Of a stretch of 64,000 bases of DNA, positions 1-7,609 are shown one piece after another. Both the position numbers and the translations under genes were made by a program. Under the pieces are notes generated by a model. That model did not search any database. It saw only the letters and a list, made by a program, of their open reading frames with translations, and had not been told where the DNA came from. Origin of the DNA: CAYYJR01 sp964472305 (GTDB taxonomy: Bacteria > Armatimonadota > Hebobacteria > CAIYQO01). Positions within the stretch are counted from its first letter, which is position 1. Every line of letters starts with the position of its first letter. The stretch is taken from assembly GCA_964472305.1 (NCBI GenBank), contig CAYYJR010000018.1, positions 1 through 64,000 on the forward strand. Direction: 5' to 3'.

Positions 1-657
1 TAACCTCTGAAGAGCTTCGTAAACCTCCTTCTTTGTTAAATTCAACACGTTCGGTGATTCAATGATTTTTCGTATTGCTTTGATTGTAGCGCTTTCTTGA
101 TTTGCAAATTCCAACTGAATTGCTTGTAGGATAAGTCGAGCCAGATATGATGCAGCTAACTGATCCTGCTGCATTGCTTCTTTCATAAGTAGGTGGAAGA
201 ATCCAGGAGAATCTGCTGAATCAATAGATGATATCGAGAGGATGCATTTCTGTAGAAGAGGTGCCTGGCTATAAGCATCATATATGCGCCACTCATTACC
301 ATTAGTCAACACTGCCCAACGAGTTCCCTGACTGAAGGCATAACCTACAGTCTGGTTTATATCTTTCTCTGTTAACGGTAGCTTCCATTTTTTAACTTCC
401 AAAAACCATTGGTGCGGTGTTTTCGGTAGCATAGTATAATCTGGAAAATTGCCGACACCTTCAGCCTGTCCCTGCTTCTGATACTCCCAAACGGCATAGC
501 CGAGTGCTGCCAGCAGTGGATCGACCACGATAGTCTCCGTCATTGCTTCCGTCAATGTAATCCCATGGTCGGATGCCTTTGAAACTGATTTAAGCACTGC
601 GTCGATTGCCGTGCTTATCAAAGAAGTTAGATTATCATTTGCCTCGAGTATTGTCAA
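1..657 (-). CDS. HsdR-N-type (PD-(D/E)XK) nuclease-domain protein, partial
   Basis: The reverse strand stays open from about 657 to the left edge, so the C-terminus is missing. The translation contains GVGNFPDYTML followed by FLEVKKWKLPL, which gives the D-(x)n-E-x-K core of the PD-(D/E)XK fold. It continues with QTVGYAFSQGTRWAVLTNG and NEWRIYD, the layout of type I restriction subunit N-terminal domains (HSDR_N families). I chose a TTG start at 657 because GAGG lies eight bases upstream; TTG at 620 is an alternative. The stretch is visibly AT-richer than everything after 785, which suggests acquired DNA. No motor or methylase domain is seen in the visible 219 residues, so restriction activity is an inference. 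It could instead be one of the stand-alone HSDR_N proteins of unknown role. Confidence 0.6.
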   Translation of the reverse strand, partial: MTILEANDNLTSLISTAIDAVLKSVSKASDHGITLTEAMTETIVVDPLLAALGYAVWEYQKQGQAEGVGNFPDYTMLPKTPHQWFLEVKKWKLPLTEKDINQTVGYAFSQGTRWAVLTNGNEWRIYDAYSQAPLLQKCILSISSIDSADSPGFFHLLMKEAMQQDQLAASYLARLILQAIQLEFANQESATIKAIRKIIESPNVLNLTKKEVYEALQRL

Positions 658-784
658 AGCGCTAACCTCAATCTTGCTGTCTGATAATGATTTTCGACTC
701 TGACAGAAGTAATCCTGCTCAAGTTGATTGTGATTCGGTGCATCCCATTCGATCCACGGCGCACACTGTGCTACAATATGCCCC

Positions 785-2245
785 GTGCCTAACCATGAAC
801 TGCATTCCCAATCTGCTCCGCGCCACACCCGCGATTTAACCACCGGCAGCATCCTGCGCCATCTGCTCCTGTTTTCGTTGCCGATACTGGCTGGCAACCT
901 GCTGCAGGCGGCTTACAGCTTTGTCAACGCAATCTGGGTGGGGCGCTTGTTGGGCAAAGACGCGTTGGCGGCGGTCACCGTCAGCTTCCCGGTGATCTTT
1001 GTGCTGATCGGCCTGGCTGCCGGATTGACGTTGGCTACCAACATCCTCATCAGCCAGTATGCCGGTGCGCGCAATTGGCCGCAGGTGCGGCGTGTTGTGC
1101 AGAGTTCTACGCTGCTCGTGATATTGGTCAGCCTCGGATTGCTGGCGACCGGCGAATTGCTCACCGTGCCGTTGCTGAAGCTGATGCATACCGATCCGCA
1201 AGTGCTGGTTCTGGCTACCGGGTATATGCGCCTGATCCTGTTGACCATGCCGGCCAGCTTCGGCATGTTCATGCTCGGTTCCATGTTGCGCGGGATCGGT
1301 GACTCGACCACCCCGCTGAAATTTCAACTCGTCTCGGTGATCATGACGGCGCTTCTCGATCCGCTGTTGATGTTCGGTTGGCTGGGCTTTCCGCGACTCG
1401 GATTGAACGGCACAGCGGTGGCGACGATCGTTACCAATGTGTTTACCGTTGTTGCACTCGCCCTCTACCTGCATCGTCGCGGCAATCCGGTGTCGCCGCA
1501 TTGGGGGCACCTGCGCGTGGATTGGGAAACGTGGAAGCTGACCTTCCTCATCGGGTTGCCTTCCGCGGTACAGCAATCGTTGGTTTCCTCCGGCATGGTG
1601 TTCGTGCTTGGGCTGGTGAATACGTTCGGCGCCAATGCCACGGCGGCGTTCGGCGCGGCGTCGCGCATCGACCAGCTCGCGTTTCTACCAGCGATGAGCG
1701 TCGGCATGGCCATCTCTACGCTGGTGGGACAAAATATCGGCGCCAATCGCTACGATCGTATTCCTCAAGTGCTGTGGTGGGGCATCCTGTTGAGTGCCGG
1801 GTTCACCCTGGTCGCTTCGTTTTGCGCGATAGCGTACCCACACCTGCTGCTGGCGCTGTTTACCACCGATGTGAAGGTGACGGCACTCGGCGAGCAATAT
1901 CTGCGCATCGTCGGGCCGTGTTATACCTTTTTCGCGATCGCGTTTGCCAGCAACGGCGTGATCAACGGCGCCGGCTATACGGTGGTTGCGACGGCGATTT
2001 CATTAATCACGGTGTGGGGCGTGCGCGTGTGGTTAAGCGACCTGTTGCTCATACGATTTCATCGCATCGAATACCTGTGGTATGCCATGGCCATCAGTTT
2101 CGCTGTTTCCATGCTGCTCAGTTTCGCCTATTATCTGACTGGCCATTGGAAACGCCCGCTCGTGCGCAACACACGCCTGCCCGATGAACAGTCGGCCGAG
2201 ACCATCGCTGGGTTATCACTCGACAACGCGCGTGAATTGGACTAG
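785..2245 (+). CDS. MATE family multidrug/metabolite exporter
   Basis: A 486-residue polytopic protein with about twelve hydrophobic segments in two similar halves, the size and shape of MATE (NorM/DinF-type) cation-coupled exporters in the inner membrane. The N-terminus, LTTGSILRHLLLFSLPILAG followed by NLLQAAYSFVNAIWVG, is the hallmark opening of the family. A second-half counterpart lies near residue 250 (GLPSAVQQSLVSSGMVFV). These pumps extrude cationic drugs or metabolites against Na+ or H+; the substrate cannot be read here. The start is the GTG at 785. No strong ribosome site precedes it, but a TACAAT-like -10 lies just upstream in the AT-rich edge. It is transcribed away from the nuclease-domain gene. 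Confidence 0.9.
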   Translation: MPNHELHSQSAPRHTRDLTTGSILRHLLLFSLPILAGNLLQAAYSFVNAIWVGRLLGKDALAAVTVSFPVIFVLIGLAAGLTLATNILISQYAGARNWPQVRRVVQSSTLLVILVSLGLLATGELLTVPLLKLMHTDPQVLVLATGYMRLILLTMPASFGMFMLGSMLRGIGDSTTPLKFQLVSVIMTALLDPLLMFGWLGFPRLGLNGTAVATIVTNVFTVVALALYLHRRGNPVSPHWGHLRVDWETWKLTFLIGLPSAVQQSLVSSGMVFVLGLVNTFGANATAAFGAASRIDQLAFLPAMSVGMAISTLVGQNIGANRYDRIPQVLWWGILLSAGFTLVASFCAIAYPHLLLALFTTDVKVTALGEQYLRIVGPCYTFFAIAFASNGVINGAGYTVVATAISLITVWGVRVWLSDLLLIRFHRIEYLWYAMAISFAVSMLLSFAYYLTGHWKRPLVRNTRLPDEQSAETIAGLSLDNARELD

Positions 2246-2383
2246 AATGACATAGAGAACGAGGCAAAGATACAGATGCCCGTTATGTCTCGAACCTATA
2301 ATACAGGTCGACGGCCTCCCCCCGGATTGTTGGGGTGGATTTCCGAGCGACCATCGTATGCGTAACCACCCAAGGAGGACCCC

Positions 2384-2944
2384 ATGCCTATCCCGCTTAT
2401 AGTCGCAATCGGCATTATCGTGCTGATCGGTCTCTGGTATATGCTTACCTACAACCGCTTCGTGCAGTTGCGCGAGCAGTTGCGCAACGCCTGGAGCCAG
2501 ATCGACGTGCAGCTCAAACGCCGTCACGATCTAATCCCCAACCTGGTGGAGACGGTGAAAGGTTATGCCGCCCATGAAAGTAAAACGCTGGAGGCGGTGA
2601 TTCAGGCACGCAACGCCGCCATGGGCGCGCAGTCAATGGAAGATCGCCAACAGGCGGAAAACATGCTGACCGGCACACTGCGCTCGTTATTCGCGGTCTC
2701 CGAGGCGTACCCCAACCTGAAGGCTAACGAGAACTTCGCCATGCTGCAGGAAGAGCTGGCCGGCACGGAAGGCAAAATTGCCTACGCCCGGCAGCATTAC
2801 AACGATGTGGTGAATGTGTTCAATGCCGCAATCAAAGTATTTCCCGGCAACCTGATCGCCGGTTCCGCCGGATTTACTGAGGAAAAATACTTTGAAATGG
2901 AAGACAGCGAGCGCTCATTGCCGCAGGTGAACTTCAACATGTAA
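2384..2944 (+). CDS. lemA: LemA family protein
   Basis: A 186-residue protein with one N-terminal membrane helix (residues 4-24) followed by the LemA signature: YNRFVQLREQLRNAWSQIDV and LKRRHDLIPNLVETVKGYA. A long helical region ends in EEKYFEMEDSE. Family members are membrane-anchored with a coiled-coil domain; their biochemical role is poorly defined, but they often sit beside HtpX-type proteases and bacterial PH-domain proteins. That is exactly the arrangement here, with the PH-domain gene 70 bases and htpX 730 bases downstream. AAGGAGG precedes the ATG by seven bases. A TATAAT at 2297-2302 may be the promoter of the three-gene unit, but its -35 is poor. Confidence 0.93.
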   Translation: MPIPLIVAIGIIVLIGLWYMLTYNRFVQLREQLRNAWSQIDVQLKRRHDLIPNLVETVKGYAAHESKTLEAVIQARNAAMGAQSMEDRQQAENMLTGTLRSLFAVSEAYPNLKANENFAMLQEELAGTEGKIAYARQHYNDVVNVFNAAIKVFPGNLIAGSAGFTEEKYFEMEDSERSLPQVNFNM

Positions 2945-3014
2945 CCCTCTGGCAGCACGGCTCGCGTCAGGGCACTACACATTGCATCACATCTCCTGGC
3001 CAGGGAGGTAGGGC

Positions 3015-3652
3015 ATGTTCACGGGAAAGTATGTCCCACCGCAATACGAGGTGGTGCGGGACAGCAATGAACAGTTCATCTGGGTGGGCAAATCGGAATT
3101 CATCCCCTTCATTCTGCTGGGTGTGCCCATGCTGCTCCTCGGTTTAGCATGGGGATCCTTCGATTATTTCGTGTTTATCCGGTCGATGGCGCATGCGGGG
3201 ATCCCCAGTTTCGTGCTGCTGTTCTTCCTGTTGCATATGATGCCGTGCTGGGTGGGCATCGGCAACTTCATTCGCCTGTTCCGTGTATATCGCAATACTT
3301 ATTACGCGGTGACGAATAAGCGCATCATGATGCGCAGCGGTTTCCTGGGCATCGATTTCAAATCTATCGATGTCGACCGTATCTCTGATCTCGAGGTGAA
3401 TGTCAATCCCATCGAATACCTGTTCAACGTGGGAACGGTGCGCGGATTCGCCAGGCGTGATGCCAATCCGGCGGCGCCTATTTCACCGCAACGAATAACA
3501 GTTTCATTTCGATTCACGACCCCTACCAGGTCTTTAAACTGATCAAGGAGACGGAAGGGGATGTGAAGACGGATTGGAATTATCCGAATGCCTTTCGCCC
3601 GGAAATCAATCCGGGGTATCGCACCGAATATCGACTAGATAAGCGGTTATAA
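3015..3652 (+). pseudogene. Bacterial PH-domain membrane protein, frameshifted
   Basis: The gene opens at ATG 3015 after GGGAGGT. It encodes two membrane helices (about residues 30-80) and then a YdbS/YdbT-type bacterial PH domain (YYAVTNKRIMMRSGFLG, then DVDRISDLEVNVNPIEYLFN). In the starting frame the protein ends at 3542 in an unlikely Arg/Pro/Ser-rich tail. From about 3466 the -1 frame instead reads SGGAYFTATNNSFISIHDPY and then QVFKLIKETEGDVKTDWNY, a convincing PH-domain end that stops at 3652. One extra base near 3465-3470 would restore a protein of about 212 residues. Either the gene is broken or one base is missing from the assembly. It lies between lemA and htpX, probably in one operon. 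Confidence 0.75.
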
Positions 3653-3672
3653 CGACCGCGGAAATTAACGCC

Positions 3673-4668
3673 ATGAGCATACCAAATCACCCCGAATCAC
3701 AGGCACGTCTGATCGACCCGGCCAGTCCCTATACGCCGCCGTCGCGTCCGCGTGAGCCATGGATCTTCGAAGATCAGATCGCCGCCAACACGCGCGGCAC
3801 TTTCCTGCTGATGTTCGTGGTCATCCTTTTACTCACCGGCATCGTCTGGGCGGTAGGTACCATCTATTCGAATCAGTATGCCTATTTCCTGGCGGCGGGA
3901 GCGGCGGTCGTCACCTTCTTCACCAGTTTCTTCAGCTTCTACTACTCCGATAAGATCGTGCTGGCGATGTCCGGCGCGGTGGAGGTGACGAAGGAGGATA
4001 ATCCCTTCCTCATCAACACGCTGGAGGGACTGACGCTGGCGGCGGGACTGCCGGAGCCGCCGAAAGCCTACATTATCTTCGACAGTGCACCCAATGCTTT
4101 CGCCACCGGGCGCGACCCGCGGCATTCCGCCATCGCGGTCACCTCGGGATTACTCGATAAGCTGGATCGTTACCAGTTGGAAGGTGTGCTGGCGCACGAG
4201 CTAAGCCACGTCGCCAATCGCGATATCCTGCTCTCCACGGTGGCGGCGATCATGGTCGGCATCGTGGTGCTGCTGAGCGACTGGGTGATGCGATCGATGT
4301 GGTTTGGCGGCGGACGACGGCGCGATTCCGACCGCGGCAGCGGCGGCGGCAACCCCGTCTTGCTGATCATTGCCATCGCTGCTATTATTCTGGCGCCGCT
4401 CATCGCCCAGTTGCTGAAGCTGGCCATTTCGCGACGACGCGAATACCTGGCCGATGCCAATGCCATAAAACTCACTCGATATCCCGATGGCCTGGCCGGT
4501 GCGCTGGAGGTGATTTCGCGTGACGAAGAACCGCTGGAGGTGGCGAATAAAGCCACCGCCCACCTGTATATCGCCAATCCGCTGCGAGAGCACGCCAGTT
4601 GGGTGAACAACCTGTTCAGCACGCACCCGCCCATCGAAGAACGCATCGCCCGTATCCGCGCCATGTAA
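3673..4668 (+). CDS. htpX: HtpX-like M48 zinc metalloprotease
   Basis: A 331-residue membrane protease. Two N-terminal membrane helices (about residues 40-90) precede the M48 zinc site HELSH at residues 175-179. The third ligand is probably Glu257 in RRREYLADANAI, and two further hydrophobic segments lie in between (about 190-212 and 234-254). HtpX enzymes degrade misfolded inner-membrane proteins with the active site facing the cytoplasm, and act in parallel with FtsH, which is also encoded in this window. The C-terminus STHPPIEERIARIRAM is typical of the family. A Gly/Arg-rich loop (residues 214-230) interrupts the second membrane region. The gene follows lemA and the PH-domain gene on the same strand. 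Confidence 0.93.
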   Translation: MSIPNHPESQARLIDPASPYTPPSRPREPWIFEDQIAANTRGTFLLMFVVILLLTGIVWAVGTIYSNQYAYFLAAGAAVVTFFTSFFSFYYSDKIVLAMSGAVEVTKEDNPFLINTLEGLTLAAGLPEPPKAYIIFDSAPNAFATGRDPRHSAIAVTSGLLDKLDRYQLEGVLAHELSHVANRDILLSTVAAIMVGIVVLLSDWVMRSMWFGGGRRRDSDRGSGGGNPVLLIIAIAAIILAPLIAQLLKLAISRRREYLADANAIKLTRYPDGLAGALEVISRDEEPLEVANKATAHLYIANPLREHASWVNNLFSTHPPIEERIARIRAM

Positions 4669-4702
4669 ACGGAGCACTTTCCAATCGCCGCATCACGCGC
4701 GG

Positions 4703-5179
4703 TTAAATGACGCCATTCTCCCCGATGGCGGTGTTCTCGAAGAAATTGTCCAGCAGGATGGACGGCATGGAGACTTCCAGAATTAACGCGGCACCGCCGA
4801 GCCCAGTGAAGGAATGGCCCACTCCCGGCGGCATAGCGAGCAGGTCGCCTTCCGCCATCTCACGTGCTTCATCGCCCATCTTCATGCGAATGCGGCCTTT
4901 CACCACGAAAAAGGTTTCATGCTTCATGCGGTGATGGTGATACGGACAGGTTTGCCCCGCGAAGACGAAGAGGAACTTGCCGCAATACCCCAGCGCTGCC
5001 TCGTTCGCCAGCCAGAACTCCGTCTCGCCGATCTCGCGAAAGCGATGCAGTCCGAAATGCAGCGGCAGCGGCTCCACCGCCGGCAGCGTCAAACCCCACA
5101 CGCTGAGCTGCGCCGCGATCTCCGCCAGTGCCTCATCGCGCTCGGTACCCTGTAACTCTACGTTGTCATACTTGCCCAT
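4703..5179 (-). CDS. Cupin sugar isomerase, D-lyxose-isomerase type
   Basis: A 158-residue cupin. The motif CPYHHHRMKHETFFVVKG (residues about 84-101) supplies the His and Glu metal ligands typical of D-lyxose ketol-isomerase-like cupins. A second cupin motif, MPPGVGHSFTG, adds the last His. Such enzymes interconvert D-lyxose and D-xylulose or D-mannose and D-fructose in the cytoplasm; which one applies here is inference. The start ATG overlaps the end of the upstream isomerase-like gene by 14 bases, so the two are co-transcribed. The xylulokinase across the divergent promoter would consume D-xylulose, which favours the lyxose reading. A sugar-binding cupin of unknown reaction is the alternative. 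Confidence 0.75.
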   Translation of the reverse strand: MGKYDNVELQGTERDEALAEIAAQLSVWGLTLPAVEPLPLHFGLHRFREIGETEFWLANEAALGYCGKFLFVFAGQTCPYHHHRMKHETFFVVKGRIRMKMGDEAREMAEGDLLAMPPGVGHSFTGLGGAALILEVSMPSILLDNFFENTAIGENGVI

Positions 5180-6575
5180 AATTACGTCCTGTCGCTTCGT
5201 TCAACGGCAGCGCCGTCAGCCCAGGCATATACTTGCACGCTTCCAGCAACGCGGCGGCGTGGTGGCCGTAGCCCAGAGCGGTGTGGTGAATGAACGGGCC
5301 TTCCATCAACAGGCGCTCCCAGCGTGGCCAGTTGTCCACCTTCATCCACACGTAGTTGTTGCGGGTGTAGGGGCCGTCCATGCTCTCGCCTTCGCCGATG
5401 GCGAGTTGATATTGACCCTTATCGCCGTCGAAACGCGCCACCGTCAGCGGACCGCCGCGCAACGGGAAGTGGGGCATGCCGGAGACCGGGCTGGGCAGAA
5501 TCCAGTGGTGGCCGACCTCCACGCGCGCCGCTGGTTCTTTGAAGGAAAGCGGTGCGCCGGCATGCCAGAGCAGCACGCCGTTGTCGTCGTGCGGGTGACG
5601 AATGGTCACATCGGTGAGAAAAACCGGCGCGCCAAAACTCGCGCGCGAAAGCAGGATGGTGCTCACCGCGCCGTGAATATCCGATTCCAACGATACCGGC
5701 AGCGTGTCGGATACCATGCTGTTGGCGAGGAAGCAATACGCGCCCATCTCTTCCACCAGCGAATCGAAATCCTGCACCGCCAGCCCATCCAGGCCGTGAT
5801 CGGCGGCCTCCGCCAGCATCTGATCGCGCACCGCCAGGATGCGCATCAAGGCGTCGTCATCGAGGTTGATCACGTCCATTTCCGCGCGAAGGCGTTTCAC
5901 CTCGTCGGCATAGACGGCATGCGACGCGGCGACGCGATCCTTTGCATACCGCACAAACTGCACCATGTCGATAGGCAGCACTTCCACTTTGAAGCGTTCC
6001 AGCAACTCGCTTTCGTTAACGATGGTGGTCCAGAAAAAGTCGATGCGCTGGCCGATGTGCCCGATGCGGATGCCGCGGCGAAAGGCGGCGGCGACGTTGG
6101 CGGCGCGCAGGAAGCGATCCACGCCTGACTGCAGCGGCGCATCGTCGATGCGGCAATTTTCGTGATAGGTGAACGGCACACCCAGCTTATGCAGCACTTT
6201 GCTCGACGCGAACAGCCCGCACAGCGAATCACGCAGGCGCTTGCCGTCTTCCAGCGGTGCTTCGTCGCGCGGTCCCCACAGCAGCGTGGGCACCCCCAGC
6301 GCGCGTGCAATCATCCCCGCCGCGCCCTCGGTGCCGAAGTTGCAGTGCGGGATGAACAGCGCGTCGATATCCTGCTGCTTCAGGTGCGCCACCACCGGGT
6401 CCACATGCCGCTGATCACGCACCATGCCGTCAGGGATGACCCCCTCCAGATCGACGTAGCGCACGCCCCACGCCGTCAGCCGCTCCCGTAGCATCTGCTT
6501 GAAGCGCATGGCGTCTTCATGCGAAAAGACGAACTTGCCGATCGGCGCCAGGCCGAGCAGGGGGGACTGTGTCAT
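5166..6575 (-). CDS. L-fucose/L-arabinose isomerase-like protein
   Basis: A 469-residue soluble protein with the three-domain organisation of the L-fucose/L-arabinose isomerase superfamily. The N-terminal Rossmann-like part contains IDALFIPHCNFGTEGAAG. The middle domain carries VNESELLERFKVEV and a probable metal-site region, LESDIHGAVSTILL, with Glu and Asp. The C-terminal part ends with a His-rich segment, GPFIHHTALGYGHHAAALLE. Superfamily members interconvert aldoses and ketoses with Mn2+, but many homologues of this length have unassigned substrates. It lies 53 bases downstream of the DeoR gene and overlaps the cupin isomerase gene, so the three probably form one sugar operon. AGAGGT precedes the ATG. 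Confidence 0.75.
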   Translation of the reverse strand: MTQSPLLGLAPIGKFVFSHEDAMRFKQMLRERLTAWGVRYVDLEGVIPDGMVRDQRHVDPVVAHLKQQDIDALFIPHCNFGTEGAAGMIARALGVPTLLWGPRDEAPLEDGKRLRDSLCGLFASSKVLHKLGVPFTYHENCRIDDAPLQSGVDRFLRAANVAAAFRRGIRIGHIGQRIDFFWTTIVNESELLERFKVEVLPIDMVQFVRYAKDRVAASHAVYADEVKRLRAEMDVINLDDDALMRILAVRDQMLAEAADHGLDGLAVQDFDSLVEEMGAYCFLANSMVSDTLPVSLESDIHGAVSTILLSRASFGAPVFLTDVTIRHPHDDNGVLLWHAGAPLSFKEPAARVEVGHHWILPSPVSGMPHFPLRGGPLTVARFDGDKGQYQLAIGEGESMDGPYTRNNYVWMKVDNWPRWERLLMEGPFIHHTALGYGHHAAALLEACKYMPGLTALPLNEATGRNYGQV

Positions 6576-6627
6576 GGCGATACCTCTAGCATATAATACC
6601 GCATTTCGGGAGAGGAGAGGAGGAGGC

Positions 6628-7395
6628 TTATTCGTCCGCGATCAGCACCGTCACCCCGCGTTCCTCCAGTCGTTGGCGGTCGAGTAACGACAGACCGGCA
6701 TCGGTGACGACGGTGTCGACATCCTCGATGGCGGCGAAACGAGCGAAGGCGGTTCTGCCGAATTTGCGGCTTTCCGTCACCACTACCACCCGGTCGGCAA
6801 TGCCGGCGATCGCCTGTTCCAGCGCGGAAAGCTGCATCTCCACCGTGTAGAAGCCGTCGTCGCTGCGCGCGCCGTCGCAACCGGTGTAGAGAATATCGAC
6901 GTGGAAATTCTTCACATTCGCCTCGGTCAGCGGACCATACAGACTGGGAAACTCTTTGCGCAGGATGCCGCCGAAGAGCACCACGGTGATCGGAGTACCG
7001 AACAGTTCCTGCGCTACGCTGAGCGAGGTGGTGGCGACAGTCAGGTTGGCATCGCGTGGCAGGTGGCGTGCCACTTCCAACGCGGTAGCGCCGGTATCGA
7101 GCGCCACTCGCTGGCCGGGCGACACCAGGCCGGCCGCCAGCTTGCCGATGGCGACGCGGGCGGGTGATTTCGGCGACATCAATGGCGGCAGTCCCTGCTC
7201 CAGCAAGCGCAGCGCCCCCGACGGTACCGCGCCGCCGTGCGTACGCGTGAGCAGGTTCTGTTCTTCCAATTCAGCCAGGTCGCGGCGGATCGTCATCTCC
7301 GAGACGGCAAAGCCGACGGCCAACTCGCGCACGGAAATGCGCCGGCTGTGCCGCAGCATGACGATGATTTCTTCCTGTCGGTGATTGAATGCCAT
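6628..7395 (-). CDS. DeoR/GlpR family transcriptional repressor
   Basis: A 255-residue regulator. The N-terminal DeoR helix-turn-helix reads ISVRELAVGFAVSEMTIRRD followed by LAELEEQNLLTRTHGGAV. A C-terminal sugar-phosphate sensor domain has VALDTGATALEVARHL and the DGARSDDGFY and TESRKFGR motifs seen in GlpR-type effector domains. The start is set at ATG 7395 (MAFNHRQEE). A longer GTG frame from 7410 would begin at about the predicted transcription start and is less likely. The family binds phosphorylated sugars and represses adjacent sugar genes, which here are the two isomerase-like genes downstream and divergent xylB. A dyad in its own promoter suggests autorepression. Confidence 0.9.
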   Translation of the reverse strand: MAFNHRQEEIIVMLRHSRRISVRELAVGFAVSEMTIRRDLAELEEQNLLTRTHGGAVPSGALRLLEQGLPPLMSPKSPARVAIGKLAAGLVSPGQRVALDTGATALEVARHLPRDANLTVATTSLSVAQELFGTPITVVLFGGILRKEFPSLYGPLTEANVKNFHVDILYTGCDGARSDDGFYTVEMQLSALEQAIAGIADRVVVVTESRKFGRTAFARFAAIEDVDTVVTDAGLSLLDRQRLEERGVTVLIADE

Positions 7396-7411
7396 GTTCG
7401 TTTCAAACACC

Positions 7412-7440
7412 AGCCTACGGATAATCCGTCATACTGTCAA
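7412..7440 (-). promoter_or_regulatory. deoR promoter with operator-like dyad in the spacer
   Basis: On the minus strand TTGACA (7435-7440) and TAGGCT (7412-7417) are separated by 17 bases. The spacer end and -10 edge contain the perfect palindrome ACGGAT-A-ATCCGT (7417-7429). A bound DeoR protein would block its own promoter. The -10 is a weak match, so the call rests on the -35, the spacing and the dyad. Confidence 0.55.
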
Positions 7441-7455
7441 GGGGTTGGAACCACA

Positions 7456-7473
7456 GACATCCTATTGGATGTC
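7456..7473. promoter_or_regulatory. Palindromic operator candidate between deoR and xylB
   Basis: GACATCC-TATT-GGATGTC is a perfect 7+7 inverted repeat in the 200-base divergent intergenic region, 27 bases from the dyad in the deoR promoter. It shares the GGAT/ATCC core with that dyad, so both may be bound by the same DeoR protein. Confidence 0.45.
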
Positions 7474-7609
7474 GGATACGGAAAGAACCGGCGCTTTGGT
7501 GTGTGGCTGGAAAAGGATTTTACCGATGTGAAGCAAAGTAATAGGATGAGTATGGCGCTTGCGCCAGCTTGCACGCGACATATCCAGGCGAGACACGCGG
7601 AGGTGAACG

